Origin: Aquatica leii
Lineage: Eukaryota > Arthropoda > Insecta > Coleoptera > Lampyridae
Length of the DNA: 64,000 nt
Reading direction: 5' to 3'
Assembly (NCBI GenBank): GCA_035610365.1
Contig: CM069432.1
Location: 266,349,177 to 266,413,176, forward strand
Each line of letters opens with the position of its first letter. Positions within the stretch are counted from its first letter, which is position 1. This document shows, piece after piece, positions 45,274-53,984 of the stretch. Both the position numbers and the translations under genes were made by a program. The notes under the pieces were generated by a model. It was given only the letters and a program-made list of their open reading frames with translations. It searched no databases and was not told where the DNA came from.

Positions 45274-45450
45274 TTGGTGTGCAGTTACCAACCAAGTAGA
45301 ATATCGAGTCAGGAAAAGTACATTGACTGCTACTTCTATGGTCAAGATAATTGCCGAAATGGAGAGAGCTGCCGCTATCGCCACGATCCTTTCTACCGGT
45401 GTCGCATCCCGTTTCCTGTTCTGGGACAGAACAGTCTTAAGAAAGGGGCA
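45274..45450 (+). pseudogene. CCCH zinc finger at the Pol C-terminus, copy III
   Basis: In frame with the end of the macrodomain (TGVRVLVCSYQPSRISSQ), after the TGA near 45253. CYFYGQDNCRNGESCRYRH (about 45329-45385) is C-x7-C-x5-C-x3-H, the classic CCCH spacing of RNA-binding fingers. The frame then runs open to the 3' LTR. It could bind RNA or serve a scaffolding role. Copy I has lost this part by deletion. Confidence 0.75.
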
Positions 45451-45530
45451 GCGAAACATTCGCGAAGTTGTTGTCGTTTTCGAGAACGTTCACGTACTTA
45501 TTGTCAATTTCTAGAACGTTTACCAAACAC
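45450..45530 (+). repeat. Truncated 3' LTR of gypsy copy III
   Basis: CGAAACATTCGCGAAGTTG to about CGTTTACCAAA matches the first ~80 bp of the LTR at 36398, then similarity ends. Confidence 0.75.
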
Positions 45531-46803
45531 TTTATAACAAAGTATGTTGTGTTGCACATCAATAGAAAGAACATTTAAAACTGAGTAAAAGGACTCCTAT
45601 CTTTCTAATTCAATTAGCAAAAAAGCTATGGTGATTTCAAAATTGGTTAGGTTTTTATTTGACGGATTTTTAGAAACTATACATAACCGTAATTTTGAAA
45701 CCCTTTGAGATATTTGAAAAAATCTCTATGATGACATCCTTCATACCAAATTTCATCAAACTATGAGGTGATCAGGTTTATACCCTGTGTTGATTTGATA
45801 TATAATGACCCATAGCATTCCGTGCTTTTGTGGTCATGCATTAATAGAAGAAACAAGTAGAAACGTGAAAATTCTTATTAAAGACCATGTAATCGTCTTA
45901 AACAATTTTCGATGTCAACGGAACACGTGCTAGAAACGAGTCAACAAGCTATGTTTGAAAACACTAAAATTTTGGCAAATGTTTCTAATTACTATCAGCG
46001 AAAAATTAGGAAATTCATTAAAAAAATTAAAATCCAATTAATATTAACTGCGATTCTAGTTTTCCTTTACCGGAGATTTGGAAACCAGTTTTATCGATCG
46101 GAGACCGAAGCGAGACTTCACGGTGCAATCAATCAGTTTGTTCCCGGCTCTGAAGTGTCCCCTGCGACGTGTAACAAAAACTGAGCTTGTGTGATAACGA
46201 CAACACGAAAACTATTCAGATAGAAAATTGTATTGCGAGTGTAACCCGTGGAAACTTGAATTCTACTAGAAATAAATTGTTTAATGTTAGTATACAGAAT
46301 TTGCAGAAAAATCAGAAATGACTATCCTAGTGAACATTTAGTTTCTTTATACCCGAATAAGAATGGCAACATGTATTTACACATTTGATATAAAATAACT
46401 TTTTTTTAAGAAATAGCCACATCGTATCACATTACCTCAAGGAGTGGTAACTGCGACAGTGACATTTACCACTCTGAAGATGCAATGTCTTGCGAAACGT
46501 CAGTCTGGGTGTTTTACTACGACGCGGTCTAAGCCGAAAGTCGCTTATAATCATAAATTAAACATTGTTTTTGATTTTTTTTTATTAAGGGTGTCAACAA
46601 ACTTAGGAGACTATTTAATGCAACAAGTCAGTAATTTTGTTTTTTTTAATGTATTATTAGAACTTTTATTTCGACATTTTTTGCTTGTATTGACACTACA
46701 AAGTGTATCTGAAATACGACTACAAGCTCAAGGAGTAGTTTCGTTGTGGAGTTAAATGACCCAGTCTTGAGATATTTGCAATTAAAACGTTCAGACCGGT
46801 CCT
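45531..46803. other. Intron sequence with unassigned short frames
   Basis: A 90-codon frame (45912-46184, starting MSTEHVLETSQQAMFENTKI) is basic, has one hydrophobic stretch (LILTAILVFLY), and I do not recognise it. Near 46470-46550 a block with TGAAGATGCAATGTCTTGCG followed by AAACGTCAGTC looks like the regulatory end of an unidentified repeat. No confident gene. Confidence 0.45.
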
Positions 46804-47443
46804 ATCTAAACCATAGGTTCCCAACGGGAGCGGTACCGTCCCCTAGTGAGCGCTGAAGCTTTTCGTGGAGACGGTAACGGGTTAAGGAAAATGGACGGCG
46901 TTATGACAGTCAAGAGGGCGTTCACGGCGTTAATTAGAAAGTTAATATAATAAAATACTCTATTTTCATAAAAAAACATTTTATCCGGCCGTCTATAATG
47001 TTAATCTTATTATTATGGCGTAAACAAACATTAAAACATTTAAATAAGCAATAAGCATAAACAAAGAGGTGATTTACGCAAGCATGTTTCGACAAAAATA
47101 CGGAAACTTGTAACAACCTATTTGCAGAGCAAGTGCACCGGGCACCGCAAACAAACAAAGGCATACAAATCTTTAAAAGGCAGGGATAGCTCTTCTAATG
47201 TCTTATTGTTTTTCTGTGCTTCGTCTGTGAGAGTAAAGAAGTCATTATAGCCATTACTTTTATAAATTTCTACAAATTGAAAAGTTAATGCATTGAAATC
47301 GTAACAAATTGTGAATTCCAAAATGTCTCAAACTAAGAAGAAATGTCGGCAGTACAATATTAAGTATTTAAAATATGGATTTAGGCAATCTCTAACAAAC
47401 CAATTATTACCTATGTGTTTAATTAGCCAAAAAGTTTTTTCAA

Positions 47444-48105
47444 ATGAAGCCTTCTGGGCTCCAAGAGCATTTGAATAAAATACATGCTGATAAAAAGGAC
47501 AAAGATTTATCCTATTTTCAAAGACTTGAAAAGAAACATTTAAAACAGGCAACTATATCAAACCTTTTTGCATCGTGTTCTAAACAAGAAGATGATGGAC
47601 TTCGTGCTTTATATAATATTTTATTATTAATCGCAAAAACGGGAAAACCACGCACAATTGGTGAAGAATTAATTATGCCAGCAGTTAGAGAAGTAATCGA
47701 AACTGTAATTCATAAGACACCATGAGATATCATAAAAAAAAATCCTTTGAGTAATAATGCAGTGTAAAGAAGAATAGATGAAATGGCTAAAGACTATTAT
47801 TCTGTGATTACTTGAAACAAAAAACGTCATAGCTGCTTTTGTGGGAAAACTTCTTCTATTCAAACGAAATCTAAGAAGAGGTGAATAGAGTCACTTTCCT
47901 ACATTATCGGCATTATCGGTAAAACAGGAAGATTTACTTACTTATTGCCAACACCTGGACGCTCTTGATGATTTTACAGAGCGATTCCAGGATATTTTAA
48001 ATATGAATATACCAAGCTGGGTTTTAGACCCTTTCGCAAATGCAGATACAGCAGAATCATCAAATTTAGAAGAAGAACTCGTAGAAGTTATATCGCATTG
48101 ATATT
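47444..48105 (+). pseudogene. hAT transposase remnant (ZMYM6/FAM200-like), catalytic core deleted
   Basis: Begins MKPSGLQEHLNKIHADKK and runs through FQRLEKKHLKQATISNLFAS and DDGLRALYNILLLIAKTGKP, to a TGA at 47723-47725 where the family has W or similar. Continues with NNAVRRIDEMAKD-like sequence near 47755. Around 47810-47830 about 300 residues of the family are absent and the frame resumes at AAFVGKLLLFKRNL. Ends LEEELVEVISH then TGA. This family gave rise to several domesticated vertebrate genes. Confidence 0.75.
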
Positions 48106-48344
48106 TATGTTTCTTATTGAATTTTGTTTTTTTTTGAATTAAATGTTTTTATTATATGTTTTTGTATTCTTAATTAATTAATAATCACACGACCCTCTGC
48201 GACGACCGAATTTGTGATTCTAATAGACAGACATAAAATTGGTATAATTAACTATCCAGCAAACACAAGGTACCTTAATTTAGTAGTTTATTGGGTATTG
48301 AAAAGTCATTTATTAGTAATTTAATTTTTTTCGTAATTTGAGAG

Positions 48345-48910
48345 TAGTCTAAGGTGACGTTTAACAGTAATTTAAATGGTTACTAGTTTAAAAGTAGTAT
48401 ACGAAGTAGTTTAGGAGTATTTCAGTATTGTGGTAGCATAAAAGTAATTTAATAAGTAACTTAATAGTAATTAAAAAATTAAACGTTGTAGTTTAATGGT
48501 AATTGAGTCACCATTATACTACCCGGTAATTAGAAAGTAATTAAGGAGTAATGTAATGGTGCGTAGCTTAAGAATAGTTTAACCAGTAACTTAAAAGTAA
48601 TTAAAAAATTGAACGTTGTAGTTTAATGGTAATTGAGTCACCGTTATACCACACAGTAATTAGAAAGTAATTAAGGAGTAATGTAATGGTGGGTAGCTTA
48701 AAAATAGTTTAACCAGTAACTTAAGAGTAATTAAAAAATTGAACGTTGTAGTTTACCGGTAATTGAGTTACCATTATACTACCCAGCAATTCAAAAGTAA
48801 TTTAGGAATAATGTAATGATTGGTAGCTTGAATAGTTTACTCAGTAACTTAGTCGTAATTCCAGAATTAGGTTGGGGAGTTTAATGGTAATTGAATGTCC
48901 GTTAAAATAC
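48345..48910. repeat. 130-bp tandem repeat (minisatellite), about 4 copies
   Basis: The word AACGTTGTAGTTTA recurs at 48482, 48612 and 48742, exactly 130 bp apart, with a degenerate fourth copy at about 48872 and a partial first copy from about 48345. The unit is AT-rich and rich in GTAAT/TTAA words. The two central copies differ at only a few positions. Confidence 0.85.
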
Positions 48911-49483
48911 AAGGTAAATTAATAGTCAGTATTAATAGAGTTGCTATATAAATCTTAAGCTAAATTATTTTAAAAATAGTGGTTATATTTGCCAAACATT
49001 TAGGTCTGCTATCAAACAATTGCTTGAAGAATGCATAGAAAGAAGGAAAGTGGCAATTATTATCGACAACTAAAAAGATTTCGTACAGTTTACCAAAATA
49101 TTAATATTGGAAAGTCAAATAGCATTGGTCAATCTGCGGGATCCAGTAACGCAATATAAATATAAAACAAAAGTAAATATCATAACTTATGATACAAGAA
49201 TATCAATATTGCATGAAATTATGTACCTGCCGTATCCAAAAATATTCGGATTATATAAACCACTTCAAGCAACTAAGACATGAATTATCCTGATTACAGA
49301 ATAACAAAAACAACAAGAGTATAATTAATACGTAGCGATGCAAATGTATATATAGAACTAATTCATCATCAGCCTGATTGTCACGTGAAATATTTAATCG
49401 TTCACGTTGAAAGTATTAAATTACGAATAAGTTACTTGATTTTGTATTCAACATATATAACGTGTAGTTAGCATTTATAGTAT

Positions 49484-49576
49484 TAGGTCAGGTAGAGTAG
49501 TGGTTAACACGTTTAGGTTGCAAGGGATTTTCCTGATGTTCGTGGGATCAAACCCCAGGTAACTACTTAAACTAAA
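49484..49576 (+). repeat. tRNA-derived SINE-like segment
   Basis: TAGAGTAGTGGTTAACACG (from about 49493) resembles a tRNA A box, and GGGATCAAACCCC (about 49544-49556) a degenerate B box, about 50 bp downstream. It ends in an A/T-rich tail. Not a functional tRNA: stems are incomplete. Confidence 0.5.
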
Positions 49577-50203
49577 TTCTAATTTAAAAAAATCCCACAA
49601 TTTATCAATTATGTGCGTCAAATTCTGTAAACGAAATAAATAAAAAATTACAGAAACAAATAATTAATTAAAAAAACTATTTTTTTAAATGTGTTAGTGG
49701 TTTTAATAATAATTTAATAGTTTTGATAGTAGTTCAAAGCAGTAGTTTAACAGTAATTCAATGGTAATATAACAACAGTATTTTAATGGTAGCTTATAAG
49801 TAATTTAGAAGTCAGTGAATTTTTGGTAGTTTAAGTGGTTGCTTAATGGCGCCCTTTTTACTGTTTAAATTACTACTTAAATTACCGTAACTTAATGGCA
49901 ATTCAACAGTAATTTAAGTCCATCTGTGTTTACTGGGTATGATGTTGGATTTTTAATCTTGTAAAGGGGGCGGTAGTCCATAAAAGATTGGGAACCTATG
50001 ATCTAAACAAATGGAAATTGTTTGTTGATTGTAACTATGCGGTAAATTATGGGTGTAAATGCTGTAAAATCCGTAAAACGTTTTGATGTATTGTGTTAAT
50101 TACCCCATGTATTAGCAACGGAACAAGAATAAATCTTTTCAATAAAATCAAAACTTTAATATTTGTTTTTCTTCAATGTATGTATGTGCAGATATTGTAA
50201 ATT

Positions 50204-50930
50204 ATGAAAAATCAGGCACAAAGTAGCATTAGAGAAATAGGCCGCGCAGCTAACGTGTCCCATAATGCTCTACAACGTGTTTTAAGAAATTATTCTTTGT
50301 GCCCTTACTATGTTCAACGAATCCAACCGACATTGATTTTGAACCGCGATTTGAGTTTGCGAGTGATTGCAGCAACAAGAAGCTTTTGACCCTGACTTTA
50401 GTGCCAAAATATTATTTTCAGATGAGTGTAGTTTTACACGAAATGTAGTGCTGAATTTTCACAACACGCATGTTTGGATTGAAAAAAATCCTCATGAAAT
50501 TCAACAAAGGAACTTTCTGTAGCGGTTTTTATTAACGTTTGGGCGAGTATTTTAAGAAATAGTTTAATTGGACCGTTTATTTTACCAGGAAGACTTACAT
50601 TTGCCACTTGAAGTTCGCAGAATAGTGCGGTTTATGCACGATAGTGCTCCTCCGCATGTAAGTCGCCCCGTGTACGATTTCTTAAATAAAATTTTTACGG
50701 GTCGTTAGATTGGAAGAAACGACACTAGACGCTGGTCAGTCCGTAGGCTGGAGCTATGTGAAATGTATAATACAAACCCGCGTAAATAATAGACAAAAGC
50801 TGCAAATTCAATTTTTTGCAGCAGCAAATGCAATTAGACATAATGTGCAATTATTTACGCGAGTAACAAGGCGACATTTAGACGTTTGTGTTTTATCTAA
50901 TGGAGGATGTATTATCTAGTGTACTTGAAA
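50204..50930 (+). pseudogene. Mariner-type (DDxD) transposase fragment
   Basis: SSIREIGRAANVSHNALQRV (helix-turn-helix) is followed by KILFSDECSFTRNVVLNFHN (first Asp), a region with frameshifts, VRRIVRFMHDSAPPHVSRPV (second Asp), a decayed third block (RRLELCEM in place of SPDLNPCDF) and AAANAIRHNVQLFTRVTRRH near the C-terminus. It belongs to the same broad group as the DD41D element at 11068, but is a different family. Inverted ends were not found. Confidence 0.7.
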
Positions 50931-52323
50931 AGAATTTGCAAAATAGCAACTTCATTTAACCACAGTAATTTAACTACGCATTATTCGATAACATTATTTT
51001 GTAGTTATTTTTAATTTTGATGCCAGCAAATCGCTGAGGAAAAAATTGCATTTCTTAGAACAGTTTATGTCAACAACTGAGGATACTACAGGTCCGTAAT
51101 TTATGATTTATTTTTGTAATTTTTTTAATGGAACTTTTGTTATGACATTTTTTGATGTTAATGTTAATCAGATACACGCTGTATGTATTACTACTGTTTA
51201 ACTAATAAACATTTAGTTTTTTCGAATGTCGGATTTTGTTATCATGCGGTTATTGTTATCAAAAACCACAAATCCCAATGTGATTCTATGAAACAGCGTG
51301 CACTACAAAATTCCAATTGTTTCTTTGTTTATTTCGCCATTTCTAAGTGTTCGTTCGTTCAATGATAGTTTCGTTTGTTAACTATTTTAATTATTATTTG
51401 TAACCTCTATTTTATAGTCTATAACTTTAAAGCTTTCCAGATTTCCGATGATTGCACATTACATGGAAAATCAAATGTAAACAAAAAAACTATTCTCATA
51501 AGTACCAAGATTCTGAACACGTTTATCCTATTCATGTTAGACGTTGCAATTTGCAATTTTTCTGTTTCAAGAATTAAAAATAATACAAAACAAGGTTGGT
51601 TAACCTTGCTAAAAAAACAAACAATTCAAATGTGTATTGTTTTAACATGCTGTACCTCCAAATAAGGATTTTAGATATAAACGAATGCAAGTAAACCCCG
51701 TTTTAGATATATTTAAGCGTAGAGAAAGCATTTTTCATCATCAGACACGTTCACGTTTAAAAACGATTTTTCTAAAATAAATTCGGTGTCGAGAAAATTA
51801 ACGAGAGAAACGCGAAAAACAGCCCGAAAACTTGTTTACTAAAAAATGCAATTAAGTTAATGCGTTCCCTTTTTGAAGTTTACGTGGATATTTGCAATGC
51901 AATGAGACACATAAATAAAACATTTTCCGTTCCTTATTTTGATGTTAACAATTTATACGGTGAATAACCTTGCAAAATATAAAGGTCGTGTATCACGATG
52001 CGGTTAATTAAATTATTAAAACGTAATTATCTATTGAACAAGAAATTGAATATGCAAAGAACCTTGTGGTTGGTTCGTTTTAACCCTATTAATATTTCAA
52101 TAGAAACTTGAGAAAACACGTTAAGCACTTATATCTATTTTTACATAAAAAAAACGTAGTTACATCAAATTACATATCGATTAGCTACCGTAAAAGAGGT
52201 CAATATCAACAACGGTATATGGGTCAGTGCACATCAATTTTACGAGACAATTACTTCTAAACCGCACCGTAAAAGCCCACCAGGGAGTAGCAAAATTGGA
52301 TGAAAAAATAAACAACAAACTAC
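50931..52323. other. Intron sequence, no gene seen
   Basis: AT-rich, with repeat D copy 2 at 51722-51900. Short frames at 51183-51665 lack recognisable domains. Confidence 0.6.
51722..51900. repeat. Dispersed repeat D, copy 2
   Basis: Same orientation as 35310-35470: GAAAGCATTTTTCATCATCA, then an indel-rich middle, then TTAAGTTAATGCG and TTTACGTG blocks. Confidence 0.55.
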
Positions 52324-52467
52324 CTTTAAGTTGATCAGAGCTCCCCGTATTAATTCGGGCGAATCCCCGTCTTTTCCTAATAACAACCACGATTTTATTC
52401 TAACGTACATCGACGGCGACGACGTTATTTTTCTATTATACAAAACTGGATCTACATAATCTTGCAT
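52324..52467 (-). CDS. Candidate first exon of unknown or alternative transcript
   Basis: On the minus strand an ATG at 52467 opens 48 codons, MQDYVDPVLYNRKITSSP then SMYVRIKSWLLLGKDGDSPE and LIRGALINLK, ending AAAG before GTAGTT, a possible donor at phase 0. The segment is CpG-rich compared with its surroundings, and a TATATAAAG box lies 64-72 bp upstream (52531-52539). I do not recognise the peptide. Phase 0 would allow splicing to the second MTMR-like exon at 4569, making it an alternative first exon, but an independent nested gene or a transposon promoter fits equally well. Confidence 0.35.
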
Positions 52468-52530
52468 TATCAATTCACTTGTCTATTTAAAAACTAGCGA
52501 CGAGCACGCAAGCCTCAATCAAGATACGCG

Positions 52531-52539
52531 CTTTATATA
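52531..52539 (-). promoter_or_regulatory. TATA box-like motif
   Basis: TATATAAAG followed by CGCG on the minus strand, in AT-rich surroundings where chance occurrence is likely. Interesting because a CpG-rich open frame with a donor follows. Confidence 0.35.
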
Positions 52540-53101
52540 TTGAATGAACACTGTATTGCAAACTACACATCTGCGGAGGCGGTTATGCCCTTGCGTAGAT
52601 CAATTTTGGCGCAGAGATGCGCTTTTCACTGATTAGAAGACATTCAGAAAAATATTGATTTTGATTTTAAAACGTTGATAAGATATACATATTATTACAA
52701 AAACTAGGAAATTAATCGATATTAATTGAACAACTAAGCTGCAGGTAAGTACACAAAGAAATATAATCGGTATTAATACCAAAACTGATCCGTTAATAGG
52801 TTGTATACCTTCGCTGACTAGCTAACAAATATTGTAAAATTTCACAACTCAATCGAACAATACTTGAAGTTATCTAATAGTACACTATAACTGATACATT
52901 ATCCTAAATGGAAACTTACAAGAGCCAAACGTAGCTTGATTCGTATAAATTAGATAATCATATCGAACAAAAATATTTGAACGTTTTACAGAATACTCTA
53001 ACAATTAAATACAACAACAGTACATCGAATATAACAATTAAGCACTAATACCTCTAAGAATTTACATAGATTTTGTGATAAAATTGTAGATATGCAATAT
53101 A
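52540..53101. other. 5' part of MTMR-like intron 1, no feature seen
   Basis: AT-rich; nothing recognised apart from the donor at its right end. Confidence 0.6.
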
Positions 53102-53107
53102 ACTTAC

Positions 53108-53131
53108 CTTAGGCGTTTTTATATATTCCAT
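53108..53131 (-). CDS. Mtmr6: MTMR6/8-like first coding exon (8 codons)
   Basis: On the minus strand an ATG begins MEYIKTPK, directly followed by the donor GTAAGT (53102-53107). Vertebrate MTMR6 and MTMR8 begin with a closely similar octapeptide before the same conserved VENV/VEQV segment, and the next exon here starts exactly with VENV. Exon end and next exon start are both phase 0. The exon is too short for ORF searches and was found by looking for a donor-flanked match to the family N-terminus. The 5' UTR continues to higher coordinates; I cannot place its start. Confidence 0.85.
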
Positions 53132-53984
53132 TCCTATGCGTATAACTAATACTATCTCTTCTGATTCATCGTTTCTTTAGTAACTTTTTTTGCTAAATTA
53201 ATGCAATAAGACACTTTTTAATTAAGTAAAATTGTCAAATTTTGGACAATTAATGTATAAACGTCAGATTTTAATTTGTTATCACAGGATAGCCAATTTT
53301 CGTTTGGGGGATAATTTGGTGATTTCCCGAAATACCCTAGTTACGTGCGTTTTTTTTAAATTAAATGTGTTATGTTTATAAATTGTAAATGCATTTTATT
53401 TTTTTGTGAATATAATCAATACAATAAACTATTCTTACGCATTTTATCTGAGTCGCAATGATTAATTAATTTTAAGTCATTTGTTTTTTATATTTTTTGC
53501 CTTTTTGATGTATTATCACAGAATTATTATCAATAAATGAGTCAACCAAAAAATTTTGATTAAATAAGTATTTGTTTTTATAAATAATATATAAGTGTAA
53601 CGAATGTTTTCATTTGTTTAATCTTCAAAGATAGATCTTATATTATTTAATACTCACTTTTTTTTAAAATTGACCGTATGTTCTCTTCTTATTCTCTATC
53701 TCCATAACTTTACAAAGACATTCTAAAAGGTATATTTAAAAAGTCCAACAGTCACGTGTAAATGACGTCTTTGTTTAGTTAAGTTTTACGTCTAAGCGCC
53801 GTCATTATTGAAGCCATAATCACATAAATCTGTTGGGTTAACATTGATATTGAGTAACACCATTTTGAGTCTATAGATAATTTTAACATTATTGAGACTG
53901 AAAATCATGGCTTACTTTTTTTCTTAAATAATTTGGAGGCCATTAACTCGTGTCAACATGAAGAAGTCCAATTTGGCAGACTGT
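53132..53984. other. Upstream region of the MTMR-like gene
   Basis: AT-rich sequence holding the 5' UTR and presumably the promoter. No CpG island, TATA box at a convincing distance or repeat was identified. Confidence 0.5.

Larger units (their letters stand above)
36398..45530 (+). mobile_element. Ty3/gypsy retrotransposon copy III, with macrodomain and CCCH finger
   Basis: The 5' LTR (36398-36776) and primer-binding site match copy I. Next come decayed Gag, protease, RT, RNase H, integrase, macrodomain and CCCH finger, then the first ~80 bp of the 3' LTR (from about 45450), truncated near 45527. A solo LTR (38202-39213) and a LINE (40198-43409) are inserted. Because the 3' end is cut, no target duplication can be verified; ATAG precedes the 5' LTR. 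This copy alone preserves the complete order of domains from integrase to LTR. Confidence 0.85.
48256..49937. mobile_element. Non-autonomous DNA element with CCAGYAAACAC ends
   Basis: Left end CCAGCAAACACAAGG; right end, other strand, CCCAGTAAACACAGATGG. TAT is present at both outer junctions (48253-48255 and 49938-49940). It contains a 130-bp tandem repeat (48345-48910) and a tRNA-like segment (49484-49576). Words such as AGTAATTTAA and TTTAATGGTA recur at both ends. No transposase seen. Confidence 0.65.
46812..50000 (+). mobile_element. hAT transposon, internally deleted, with nested element
   Basis: 8-bp duplication ATCTAAAC (46804-46811 and 50001-50008). The ends are CATAGGTTCCCAACGGGAG and, on the other strand, CATAGGTTCCCAATC. 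The coding remnant (47444-48100) has KPSGLQEHLNKIHADKKDKD and TIGEELIMPAVREVIETV, the N-terminal region of the ZMYM6/FAM200-related hAT transposases, then jumps to the C-terminal FVGKLLLFKRNLRRGE, CQHLDALDDF and NIPSWVLDPFANADTAES. The catalytic DDE centre is missing. A second element (48256-49937) sits in its 3' part. Confidence 0.87.
1..53131 (-). other. Mtmr6: Myotubularin-related gene locus (MTMR6/7/8 group), first two coding exons
   Basis: The two coding exons recognised are 53108-53131 and 4456-4569, joined across an intron of 48,538 bp; sequence left of 4456 is the next intron. Joined, they give the start of the PH-GRAM domain of a phosphoinositide 3-phosphatase that acts on PI3P and PI(3,5)P2 at endosomal membranes. 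The phosphatase exons must lie left of the window. Both intron junctions are phase 0 with GT/AG. Transposable elements fill the intron on both strands. The assignment rests on the close match to the N-terminus of vertebrate MTMR6 and MTMR8 as I know them. Confidence 0.85.

Noticed and set aside
46444-46755. 103-codon plus-strand frame as a possible gene
   Set aside because: No domain, AT-driven composition in its second half, and repeat-like sequence in the first half.
48345-48910. Regular repeats with spacers, CRISPR-like at first sight
   Set aside because: The whole 130-bp unit is repeated, in eukaryotic intron DNA, with no unique spacers and no cas genes.
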